Shown here: piece after piece, positions 44,775 to 53,292 of the stretch
How the letters are laid out: each line of letters opens with the position of its first letter
Numbering within the stretch: position 1 is the stretch's first letter
NCBI GenBank assembly: GCA_951813285.1
Contig: OX638355.1
Span: 256,001-320,000, forward strand
Reading direction: 5' to 3'
DNA: 64,000 nt
Source of the DNA: Terriglobia bacterium
Lineage (GTDB): Bacteria; Acidobacteriota; Terriglobia; Versatilivoradales; Versatilivoraceae
Translations under genes and position numbers: made by a program
Notes under the pieces: generated by a model
The model's database searches: none
Told to the model about the DNA's origin: nothing
The model's input: only the letters and a program-made list of their open reading frames with translations

Positions 44775-46235
44775 TCACCGTTCGAAGGAAAGTTTGGCCG
44801 GTCGAGGCCCACGCACCGTGCCGTCGCGTCCGATGGGGATGGAGGCTGCAGCCGGGGTGGCTCCGGGGACCAGGGTGATCCAGTCGCCGGCGCTGGCCCC
44901 CGAGGGCCGCGGCCCGGCGGGCCTGCGCACCTTGCCTCCCGGCTGGTAGGCAATCGCTTCCAGGTGGGGGGTGCGGATCCTGCGCCCGCCCTGGCTCCGG
45001 GAGATCATGGCGGCTTCCAGGATACCCGTGGTCAGATAGGTCCGCTCGACCGGGCTGGGCGGCCGGCCGGAGATCAGAAAATCCTCGATATTGAGACCCA
45101 GATAACCAAAGGCGGCGTGGGTGGGGCCGCTCTGGGTGTGGTATTCCAGGGCGTCGATGCCGGCCCCACGCTGCTGGGCGTAGGCAAACTTGCGGACATA
45201 GCCATTGTCGCCCAGCATGAGCACGGCCGCCTGCAGTCCGTCCACGTACTCCACCAGGAACACGTGTGGAAAATCCACCTTGTCCGGATCCAGCCTGGAC
45301 GGGCCGTCTTCGATGCTGCTCAAGGCCGCATTGGCCAGGGACATGGACCATTTGCCTGCGTGGCCGGCCCGCCATACCTCTTCACCCGACAGGCACTGCA
45401 CCGAACGGACGCCCGTCTCGCCCCCCTTTCGCCGCTCCACCTGGCTCTGCAGCACTTCCAAAGCGTGAAAGCCGTACCGCTCCACCATGTGGAATCCGAT
45501 GACCAGCGCCCGATCGATCTTCCGGCGCAGGGAATGTTCCCAGTTGGGCCGGCGCCAGACCACCGGCAGGGCCGAGCCGGCCCACAGGGGTATCTCCATC
45601 TCCCGGGCCGTTTCGTACATCCACCGGGCGTCCTCCCAGCGGTAGGAGAGGTGCTTGTCATTGAAAACGGGCACCGGCCTGTCCCCTTCTCCGATGACCC
45701 CCGCGATCTGCTCGAAGAAGTAGCGGCGCGGCAACATCTCCTGTCCCAGCCTGGACACGGGGTAGTCCCCGTGCTCCCCGATCAGCAGGACTCCGTCCAC
45801 CGCCAGCTTGTCGCCTCCCAGCGTCAGCGCCGCCCGGATGCTTTCGTAGACGGGTATGTCGAACTCGTGGGCCAACTGGCGTCCTACGTCCCGCTGGTGA
45901 ACCTGGTCGATATAGAGCGAGGCGATGGTGGTCCGGGGAGGAACCACACCGTCGTCGGTGGGAAATCCCCGCAGGAACTTGTCCACGATCACGCCGGCGT
46001 GGCTGTTGGGGAAGAAGGTGGTGACGACGGCGGCGATATTCGGACGGGGCTTGGAGCGCTGAGCCGGCCCTGCGGCTGCCGGCCGGGTGGGATCGGGCGC
46101 CGGCGTCTCCTCGGCAGGGCCCGAGCAGGCGACCCCCAGCAGCAAGGTCGCGGCCAAGCCGACCAGCAAACAGGGAGCGCGACGACAGGCCGGGAAGAAC
46201 GCGGACAAACGGAGGGGGCGGACAGAGATGGGCAA
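44775..46235 (-). CDS. Exported protein of an uncharacterised family, paralogue of the gene at 35680
   Basis: A 486-residue protein with a TTG start at 46235 and an N-terminal signal (LLVGLAATLLLGVACSG, possibly a lipoprotein). A proline-rich linker follows, then the shared domain: LGGDKLAVDGVLLIGEHGDY, VPVFNDKHLSYRW, GSALPVVWRRP, YGFHALEVLQSQVERRKGGE and PVERTYLTTGILEAAMISRS. The last about 60 residues (from about LEAIAYQPGG) are an extra tail absent in the relative. The relative uses Tat; this one uses a Sec-type signal. The gene lies 146 bp downstream of the DUF1501 gene on the same strand. Function is unknown. Confidence 0.7.
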   Translation of the reverse strand: MPISVRPLRLSAFFPACRRAPCLLVGLAATLLLGVACSGPAEETPAPDPTRPAAAGPAQRSKPRPNIAAVVTTFFPNSHAGVIVDKFLRGFPTDDGVVPPRTTIASLYIDQVHQRDVGRQLAHEFDIPVYESIRAALTLGGDKLAVDGVLLIGEHGDYPVSRLGQEMLPRRYFFEQIAGVIGEGDRPVPVFNDKHLSYRWEDARWMYETAREMEIPLWAGSALPVVWRRPNWEHSLRRKIDRALVIGFHMVERYGFHALEVLQSQVERRKGGETGVRSVQCLSGEEVWRAGHAGKWSMSLANAALSSIEDGPSRLDPDKVDFPHVFLVEYVDGLQAAVLMLGDNGYVRKFAYAQQRGAGIDALEYHTQSGPTHAAFGYLGLNIEDFLISGRPPSPVERTYLTTGILEAAMISRSQGGRRIRTPHLEAIAYQPGGKVRRPAGPRPSGASAGDWITLVPGATPAAASIPIGRDGTVRGPRPAKLSFER

Positions 46236-46381
46236 GGAGACTACCGTCAGTTGAGGAAACCGGGGATCAGGGATTGTAGCGACTGGCTGCCCGCTGAGCC
46301 GCGAGGGCCGCTGGCAGCGCCCCGGCAGGTCCGGTGGTCTCGAATCGGCGGACCTTTGCGGCTTCAGCTCAGGGTTCCGGA

Positions 46382-47728
46382 TCAGATCAGCTCGTGGAGA
46401 GGCTGACCCTGCTTGTCGCCGATGGCGTTGGCGATATAGATGGGCCGACGCCCCGGACCCAGGTAGGTCTTGGTGTGGTCGATGCCCAGGGCCTTGTAGA
46501 CAGTGGCGAAGAGGTCTCCGATGGTGACCATTCGCTCGGCCACGTAGGCGCCCCGCTCATCGCTGGCCCCCACCACCTGTCCACCCTTGATGCCGCCGCC
46601 TCCCAGCGCCAGCGACCAGCAGTGAGCCCAGTGGTCCCGGCCCCGCCCCGGGTTGATAATGGGGGTGCGGCCGAACTCGCCCATCACCAGAACGACGGTG
46701 GACTCGAGCAGGCCCCGCTGATCCAGATCTTCCATCAACGCCGAGAGTGACCGGTCCAGGGGGGGGACCAGGACATCCCTCAAGTAGTGGTCGTTCTTGT
46801 AGTGGGTGTCCCAGTTGTGCCCGTCGGCAGGATTCCAGCCATCGACGGTCACGAACCGGCAGCCGGCCTCGACCAGTCGGCGGGCCAGCAGGACTCCCTG
46901 CCCGAACCGGTCGGTCCCATAGGTTTCCTTGGTCTGGGCGGATTCGAGCGAAAGGTCGAAGGCTCTCCTGACGGTCGGAGAAGTGATCAGGTCCAGCGCC
47001 CGTTCGTCAAAGGCATCCACCAGGCCGAAATTGGCGGCGGCCTCCATCTGGCGGTAGCGCTCGTCCACCAGGTTCAGAAAGGAGTGCCGGGCCTGCAGGG
47101 CCTCCACGGAGATCTCTCCCGGAAGTGTCAGATCGGCAACCTTGAATTCCTTGCCGTCTCTGATCCGATCCGACGAAGTCAGGGTCAGCGGTTCGTACAT
47201 GGGGGAGATGAACCCGGCGCTACGGCAGTTCAAGCGGCCGCGGCTGGTGGTCACGTAGGCCGGCATGTCGTTGCGTTGACCCAACTCCCTGGCCACGATC
47301 GAGCCCACGCTGGGGAATCGCGTGGTGGTGGTGGGGAGATGGCCGGTCATGGTGTAGTAGCTGCCCTCCGAGTGGGCGTTGGACTCGCTCTTCATGGAGC
47401 GGATGATCGAGAGCTTGTCCATGTGCCGGGCCACCTTCGGAAGGATCTCCGAGATCTGGATGCCAGGCACGTTGGTGGAGATGGGATTGAACCCGCTGTT
47501 GCCCTTGACGTCCCAGGTGTCCAGGTGGCTCTGGCCCCCAAACATCCAGATCATGATGCAGGACTGGGCTTTGGCCTTTGGGTTGGTGTCAGCCATCAGG
47601 CTGGACAACTGGAAATAGTCGCTCAGGCTGAGCCCCATGTAGCTGAGTGCGCCAACCTTCAGAAAAGCCCGGCGGCCCGGCAGGTGCGGCCGGGCGACTC
47701 GAATGTCTGCCCGTTGTTTCATGGTCAT
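46382..47728 (-). CDS. DUF1501 protein, Tat-exported
   Basis: A 448-residue exported member of the alkaline-phosphatase-like superfamily. A twin-arginine signal (GRRAFLKVGALSYMGLSL) opens it. Blocks: CIMIWMFGGQSHLDTWDVKG, MTGHLPTTTTRFPSVGS, and VVLVMGEFGRTPIINPGRGR followed by DHWAHCWSLALGGGG. AGGGGAG stands before the ATG at 47728. DUF1501 genes usually sit next to a DUF1549/DUF1553 cytochrome-type gene; no such partner is seen here, and the only PVC-type gene in the window (29309) is of another type. The function is likely hydrolytic but not established. Confidence 0.9.
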   Translation of the reverse strand: MTMKQRADIRVARPHLPGRRAFLKVGALSYMGLSLSDYFQLSSLMADTNPKAKAQSCIMIWMFGGQSHLDTWDVKGNSGFNPISTNVPGIQISEILPKVARHMDKLSIIRSMKSESNAHSEGSYYTMTGHLPTTTTRFPSVGSIVARELGQRNDMPAYVTTSRGRLNCRSAGFISPMYEPLTLTSSDRIRDGKEFKVADLTLPGEISVEALQARHSFLNLVDERYRQMEAAANFGLVDAFDERALDLITSPTVRRAFDLSLESAQTKETYGTDRFGQGVLLARRLVEAGCRFVTVDGWNPADGHNWDTHYKNDHYLRDVLVPPLDRSLSALMEDLDQRGLLESTVVLVMGEFGRTPIINPGRGRDHWAHCWSLALGGGGIKGGQVVGASDERGAYVAERMVTIGDLFATVYKALGIDHTKTYLGPGRRPIYIANAIGDKQGQPLHELI

Positions 47729-48090
47729 CTCCCCTAGGGTTGCGGATAAGACATAACTTAAGTCCAGCCCCGCCCGCTGTCAAGGAGAATCGGGCAGGTT
47801 TGGCCGGCCTTTTTCCGTTTCCGCCGCGGGGCGCCCGGTGTGGGGATGGTCGGGCGAACGGGAACAACCGGGCAACAACAAGGGTTGCCCCTGCGGTGGG
47901 GAGCGGCGTGCGATGGCGTATGCCCCCTAACCCAACCCGGCCCCCATGCTAGAATGCAGATGTCTCTTGGGAATTCCAGGCTGTTTCCCCTGGGTCCGCG
48001 GGAAGCCGGGGAAACCGCTCCCGTGGGGTCCCTTCTTCACCGAGCAGGAACGACTTTCCCGTCGACGGGAACAGCCTTCAGGCAGCCGGC
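47729..48090. other. Non-coding divergent region
   Basis: This 362-bp gap between the DUF1501 gene and the ABC transporter shows no gene and no clear repeat. It must hold the promoters for both sides. Confidence 0.5.
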
Positions 48091-49857
48091 ATGAAACAAC
48101 GCCATCAGCGCAAGAAACGCGGAAAACTTTCCCTGTCCTCGCTCGACTACGTGGTCCGACACATCATCTGGCCGCGCAGGAAGCTGGTGATCCTCGGCGT
48201 GATCCTGATCATTATCAATCGCTTTTCCCGCCTGATTCTGCCGGGATCCACCAAGTACCTCATGGACGATGTCATTGGAAAGGGAGACACGGCGCTCCTC
48301 CAGATCCTGCTGCTCAGCGTGGGAGCCGCCCTGTGCGTGCAAGCCGTCACCTCCTTCGTGCTGACCCGCCTGCTGAGCGTGGAAGCCCAGCACCTGATCT
48401 CCATCTTGCGGGTGGATGTCCAGAGGCACGTGATCCATCTGCCGGTGCGCTACTTCGACAACACCAAGTCGGGGGAGCTGGTTTCCCGGATCATGCTGGA
48501 CGTGGAGGGAGTGCGCAATCTGATCGGAACCGGATTAGTCCAGTTGTTCGGCGGCATCCTGACCTCGGTGGTGGTCTTTTTCCTGCTGCTCGACACCAGC
48601 CCCTTGCTCACCCTCTACGTGGTCGTGCCCCTGGCTCTCTTCGGCTTGATTTCCCTCAAGGCCTTCGGCTACGTGCGGCCGATTTTCCGGGAACGGGCCA
48701 AGGTCAATGCCGACGTCACCGGCCGCCTGACCGAATCTTTGGGAGGGATTCGGGTGATCAAGGGCTTCAATGCCGAGCGGTCGGAAGTCGCGGTCTTCAA
48801 GAAGGGCGTGGAGCGGATCTTCGACAACGTCAGGAAGACCCTCACGGCGACCAGCCTGGTCACCAGCGCAGGCACCCTGCTGATCGGGTTGCCGGCGGTA
48901 AGCATCATGTGGATGGGGGGCTCGATGGTGGTCGAGGGCAAGATGACCGAGGGCGACCTGATGGCCTTCATTGCCTACCTGGCGTTTCTGGTGGCTCCCC
49001 TGATTGAAATGGGGAATATCGGCAGTCAATTCACCGAGGCCTTCGCCGGCCTGGACCGCACCAAGGAGCTGATGAGCGTCCCCAAGGAGAGCGAAAACCC
49101 GCTTCGCACCCAGCGGCTGGAGGACGTGAGGGGGCACCTGGTCTTCAAAGGGGTCCACTTCTCCTACCAGGAGGGCACCGAAGTTCTCAGCGACATCTCC
49201 TTCGAGGCTCCCCCGGGGTCGGTCACCGCCCTGGTGGGCAGCTCGGGTTCCGGCAAGACCACCATTGCCGGGTTGGCCGCAAGCTTCCTGACGCCGAACA
49301 CGGGCGTGGTGGAACTGGATGGAATCGACCTGTCCCGGGTGACCCTGGACAGCTATCGGTCCCGGTTGGGCGTGGTCCTGCAGGATGACTTCCTGTACGA
49401 GGGGACTATCCGGGAGAACATTCTGTTCGGTCAGCCCGCTGCCTCCGAGGCCGACCTGCTGAGTGCGGTGAAGGCGGCCCACGTCAAGGAGTTTGCTGAC
49501 CGACTGGAGGACGGACTGGACACCTTGATCGGGGAGCGCGGGGTGAAGCTTTCAGGTGGGCAGCGCCAGCGGGTAGCCATTGCCCGGGCGCTGCTGGCGG
49601 ACCCTGGAATCCTGATCCTGGACGAAGCCACCTCCAACCTGGATACCGAGAGCGAGATCTTCATTCAGGAGAGTCTGAACGAGTTGATCCGGGGGCGCAC
49701 CACCCTGGTCATCGCCCACCGCTTGAGCACCATTCGCAAGGCCGACCAGATCCTGGTCATCGAGAACGGCAGGATCGTGGAGCGGGGGACCCACGATCAA
49801 CTGATCGCCAGCCAGGGCCGCTACCACAGGCTCTACACCTACCAGGCAAGAATTTGA
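48091..49857 (+). CDS. ABC exporter, fused membrane and ATPase domains (MsbA-type)
   Basis: A 588-residue half-transporter. A basic N terminus precedes six membrane segments (about residues 30-330; first LVILGVILIIINRFSRLIL). The ATPase has Walker A GSSGSGKTT (residues 383-391), signature LSGGQRQ (487-493), Walker B GILILDEATSNLD (about 507-519) and switch IAHRLST. It likely works as a dimer and exports a lipid, peptide or drug. It is a solitary gene; the next plus-strand gene is far downstream. Nothing in the sequence narrows the substrate. Confidence 0.93.
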   Translation: MKQRHQRKKRGKLSLSSLDYVVRHIIWPRRKLVILGVILIIINRFSRLILPGSTKYLMDDVIGKGDTALLQILLLSVGAALCVQAVTSFVLTRLLSVEAQHLISILRVDVQRHVIHLPVRYFDNTKSGELVSRIMLDVEGVRNLIGTGLVQLFGGILTSVVVFFLLLDTSPLLTLYVVVPLALFGLISLKAFGYVRPIFRERAKVNADVTGRLTESLGGIRVIKGFNAERSEVAVFKKGVERIFDNVRKTLTATSLVTSAGTLLIGLPAVSIMWMGGSMVVEGKMTEGDLMAFIAYLAFLVAPLIEMGNIGSQFTEAFAGLDRTKELMSVPKESENPLRTQRLEDVRGHLVFKGVHFSYQEGTEVLSDISFEAPPGSVTALVGSSGSGKTTIAGLAASFLTPNTGVVELDGIDLSRVTLDSYRSRLGVVLQDDFLYEGTIRENILFGQPAASEADLLSAVKAAHVKEFADRLEDGLDTLIGERGVKLSGGQRQRVAIARALLADPGILILDEATSNLDTESEIFIQESLNELIRGRTTLVIAHRLSTIRKADQILVIENGRIVERGTHDQLIASQGRYHRLYTYQARI

Positions 49858-49889
49858 CAGTGTGGTCCACGGACTTGGCTGAAACAAAA

Positions 49890-49936
49890 GGAAAAAAGAG
49901 TTATCCACGAAGGGCCACGAAGAACGACGAAGGGCC
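49890..49936 (+). repeat. Family E short repeat, copy 2
   Basis: Contains GAAAAAAGAGTTATCCACGA and repeated GGGCCACGAAG and ACGACGAAGG units, the inverse of 44676-44735. Confidence 0.6.
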
Positions 49937-50057
49937 GCTAAGGCGTTGAGGTGGACCGCGGCGGGATACCAGGGTCGCAAAAGAATTATCGATTTCCGAT
50001 TGTTTCACTCTCGGATGATCCGCCCACCAGGGCGGCGGCCGGACTTGGCTGAGGACG

Positions 50058-51628
50058 TCAATCGCGGGAGCCGCCGAAGCGGAAGGAATAGAGGTCGGCA
50101 TCCTTCAGCACCACCCGCAGCCGAACGGGCATCCCCGCCAGCCGGCCCAAGTCGGCGCCGCCTTTCCAGGCCAACCGGCCGTCGATCAGATCCCCGAAGC
50201 TCTCCGGTGATTCGGCCAGACTGAATCCCGGTACCGGCCGGCCGGCGGCATCCTGAATCTCCACCTGCAGGCTGCCGGCCGCCGAGGTGGCGTAGTTCAG
50301 GGTGAGTTCCGTTCCCTGAAAAACCAACGGCCGGGTCACCAGTTCCCCACCGCTCAGCCCTGCCCGGGCCGAGACGAAGCCATCGATCCGCAGGGTGTAG
50401 CGTAGCGTCGCAGCCGCGAGGCCTTCCCGCTGGCGGTCCAATATCCTCCGTCATTGACATAGATCGAGAGTTGGTTCGGCCTGTCGGCCGTGTCCGCCGG
50501 GGTTACCAGCAACCCGTAGGCGGGAAAGGAGGCAGGATAGATCCAGCGCTCCCTGCGGGGGCCGGGGCGGATGAAGGCTTCTCCCCAGCGCTTGAAGGAG
50601 AGGCCATCCCGGCTGCTCATGAACAGGGTCTCCGAGATGGAGCCGTAGCGGTAGGAGGGATGCTCGGTGATCGGCAGCCCCTTTTCGATCTCGCGTCCGG
50701 CCATGAACCGCCCCGGGAACCCCACCAGCAGATGGGGAGCCCGGTAATAGGGCCGGACCTGGTTGAGGTAGAGCTGTTCGCGGGGGGCCCCCGGGTATTG
50801 AAGCCAGCGGGATTCGCTCCAGTTGAGGAAATCCGGCGAGGTGCAGGTCATCACGTCCCGAGACGGCCCCTTGGGATCGAGCCCCAACTGAGGACCCTTG
50901 GGGCGCACCTCGTCGTTGGGACCGCGTATTTCCCGGTAGTAGGCCCGGTAGCTCTGTCGCTCACCGTCCCAGAAGGCCACGTTCTGGGAATCGAACTTGC
51001 CCCGGGTAATCACCGGAGCCTCGCTCATCTTCCGCCAGCGGACCCCGTCGGGGGAGGCGAAGGCGTAGAGTCCGCGCGGATCGCTCAAGGCGGCCAGGGC
51101 CTTGTAGCGCTCGTCGGGTTTGGCGGCGGGGTTGGTGTCCTTGAAGGGAACGAAGGTGTTGGCCACTTCCCCGGACAGGATGATGTTGTTCTTCTTGGAG
51201 CCCTGGAACTCCACCAGGCCCAGCTCCGGCCTCACCCAGTGGATTCCGTCCGGGCTTTCGGCCAGGCACACCGACAGGGTCGGTTGCTTGCCGATCCCCG
51301 GCCAGGAGGCCGCCCTGTAGACCATGCGGTAGCGGTCGCCGTCCCGAAACAGGGTGTTGTATCCGGAATAACCGCCCTCCCAGGGCCGGTCGTGGGTGAA
51401 GACCACCTCCCGTTCCACCGGAGAGTGCAGGCGAAGCTCGAACCTCCCGCTGGTTCGCTCGATCAGGGCGTCGTCCACCAGGAGCTGGCGCCGGGACCCG
51501 ATATCGATGGGGGTTTCCGGCTGCGGCGCACACCCGCCCCAGAAGAGCCCGAAAGGAACGAGAAAGGCCAAGGGTGGCAACGCACGGAGTTTAGAGAGAA
51601 CTGAAGACTTGAGTTCATTGTTTCGCAT
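50058..51628 (-). pseudogene. Exported glycoside-hydrolase-43/32-like protein, frameshifted by a 5-bp duplication
   Basis: The frame from the ATG at 51628 encodes a signal with possible lipobox FWGGC, then a five-bladed-propeller-like hydrolase (GSRRQLLVDDALIERTSGRF, SVCLAESPDGIHWVRPEL, GLYAFASPDGVRWRKMSE). Near codon 407 the reading breaks: GCTAC is present twice in tandem (plus-strand GTAGC-GTAGC at 50397-50406). Removing one copy joins SRLRRY to TLRIDGFVSARAGLSGGELV and gives 521 residues ending ADLYSFRFGGSRD, the usual closing beta domain. The first frame ends early at 50354. Either a real inactivating mutation or an assembly error. It resembles exported proteins in planctomycetes of no assigned function. 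Confidence 0.85.
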
Positions 51629-51666
51629 GGCGTCCTCTCCCCATTAGGAAACGCGGTTCGACGACG

Positions 51667-51889
51667 CCACCCGGCATTAACGCTACACCCAGGATCAGCG
51701 TTGGGCATCCACATCTGTATTGGGAAACGGCAGCAGCTTCTGCCGGTGATTTGGTAGGAGGTCGGTCGGCAACAGAGACGCGTAAGACGCTCCATTGTTT
51801 TCGACATAATCCGCGGTGCGGATCGAGTCGAAGTTCAACAGGTCTTGTCGACGGGGAAGTCGGCGAGGAAATTGTCGGGGATGGGTCAT
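51667..51889 (-). pseudogene. C-terminal remnant resembling RagB/SusD, with frameshift
   Basis: The minus strand reads TADYVENNGASYASLLPTDL, LLPNHRQKLLPFPNTDVDA and then breaks; one extra C in GCCCAAC near 51706 spoils the frame. Without it the reading is DVDANADPGCSVNAGW. 'HR..LLPFP.TD.DAN..........NAGW' is like the tail of RagB/SusD nutrient-binding lipoproteins ('LLPIP..EID.NP...QNPGW'). No upstream part or stop is present. It lies just before the frameshifted hydrolase, so the region may once have held a glycan-uptake locus. The match is from memory and is tentative. Confidence 0.4.
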
Positions 51890-51901
51890 TCAGACGAGGC
51901 A

Positions 51902-52495
51902 CTAGCTTCGCCGTAGCCGAAGGCCGCTCCTACCCATAGCGCGACCCTCCGGTGAATCATTTCGACCAAATGCCGCTAGCTCGTAGGTACATTTCTGCGC
52001 TGTCCGGAGTGCCCAGCGCTCTTTAAGTTTGCTGATATATTCAAGTGATCCAGCGATAGCAAGAATGGGGTTGAACAACAATCCTGCAAATCCTTCCAGG
52101 AACAAATATTTCATAATCCTTAGTGCAATTCGCTCTCCCACCTTTTCAAAATAAGCTCGATGAACTGGGTCTTCGACTTCGCTAATACTCTCGGACAACC
52201 TGCCACTCTCACCACGGGCCGCCAGCTTTCTTATAGTTTGAACGAAGACTAGAACATTGAGTTGATCACCCACGCGAATTGCTCCGTTCAGAGAGTCCCT
52301 CAGCAGCATGTACGAAGGGGTTTCAAAGGAAAGATTGTTCTGCCATAGATAATCGAACATTTCGTCGCGGATTGCGAACATATCCTCCCTGAAACTGTCA
52401 GCCCGCGTGCGTCTGTAGAAAATCATGTAAAGAGCAATCGCAAAACCGATCGCCAGCACCGATTGAAATAGCTGAAACAGCATTGTTTCTGTCAT
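51902..52495 (-). CDS. Membrane-anchored hypothetical protein, partner of the next gene
   Basis: A 197-residue protein with one N-terminal membrane segment (LFQSVLAIGFAIALYMIFY) and a second hydrophobic stretch near residue 140 (FLEGFAGLLFNPILAIAG). Between them is a charged helical part (FREDMFAIRDEMFDYLWQNN, and later MLLRDSLNGAIRVGDQLN). I recognise no domain. The gene starts three bases after the stop of the gene at 52499, so the two are translationally coupled. Base use is AT-richer than most of the window, suggesting separate acquisition. It may be part of an envelope or defence-like effector module; this is inference only. Confidence 0.6.
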   Translation of the reverse strand: MTETMLFQLFQSVLAIGFAIALYMIFYRRTRADSFREDMFAIRDEMFDYLWQNNLSFETPSYMLLRDSLNGAIRVGDQLNVLVFVQTIRKLAARGESGRLSESISEVEDPVHRAYFEKVGERIALRIMKYLFLEGFAGLLFNPILAIAGSLEYISKLKERWALRTAQKCTYELAAFGRNDSPEGRAMGRSGLRLRRS

Positions 52496-52498
52496 TAG

Positions 52499-52906
52499 CT
52501 ACTCCTCGAATCCGCTGGATGTTCTATTGGGATCTATTTTTTGCTCAAACGCTTCGACGCGCTTATGTTCACGCCGAATAGTTCGCTTACGTAAGGATCG
52601 TTCACGTTTCCACAGACCTGCCAACGCTATAGCCACCAAGTAAGGGAGCCATATGTGTACTTCAATGTCCAACAACGCTTTAGCGACGAAACTTACGGAG
52701 GTTTCTTGGCCTGCCGAATACTTGACCGGCAACGCTACACCAACGTAGAAGCAACCAACAATCACAGCCCCCCAGATGAGCGCGCGGACAGTCTGATAGA
52801 TCTGAACTGTCTTGACGACAGAGAGCCGTAAATTGGATTTTGACTGGTCGCGAGAAGTGGATTTTGAACGCTTTGCTTTAGCCAAGGGCCATCCTGACGG
52901 CGCCAT
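52499..52906 (-). CDS. Small two-span membrane protein with basic tail
   Basis: A 135-residue protein. A basic N terminus is followed by two membrane segments (ALIWGAVIVGCFYVGVALPV and, later, IWLPYLVAIALAGLW) and a strongly basic/acidic C-terminal helix (KRERSLRKRTIRREHKRVEA) ending FEQKIDPNRTSSGFEE. I recall a recurring tail 'IDPNRTSSGL' in small uncharacterised membrane proteins of phages and bacteria; not searched. The next gene overlaps in coupling distance (3 bp). An in-frame later start near LAKAKRSKS is possible. Confidence 0.55.
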   Translation of the reverse strand: MAPSGWPLAKAKRSKSTSRDQSKSNLRLSVVKTVQIYQTVRALIWGAVIVGCFYVGVALPVKYSAGQETSVSFVAKALLDIEVHIWLPYLVAIALAGLWKRERSLRKRTIRREHKRVEAFEQKIDPNRTSSGFEE

Positions 52907-53292
52907 ACGCTCTGGCGATCAGCAACTTTCCGCCAAAATCGTGAACTATAATGGGACAGATTAGGTCGACCCAGCATTAGATTCACGTCTTAGCTTTTAG
53001 CACTTCTAGGTGCCCATCCGTAGGCCCCGGGTTTGCTCTACAGGGTAGGGTGACTCCAGCTAGAACAAGCAGCAATCCTATGTTATTAAGTTGGCGTTCC
53101 CCAGGTCCTTTCCATGTAGGTGAAGCAGACAACGCACAGCACTGACCCACCACTTACACTACACAATCCTACCATGAATCGGGTCGTGCAGACACAGTTC
53201 GAAGTCTGCCAATTATGCATAGGTTATCAACAAAGTTTTCTCTGCCTTCTTGTTCTCAGTCTAACACAGAGCTGTTGTACGCCACAGCCTCG
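52907..53292. other. Non-coding, AT-richer region
   Basis: No gene, repeat or terminator is evident in this 386-bp stretch. It should hold the promoter of the two-gene membrane module. Confidence 0.5.
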
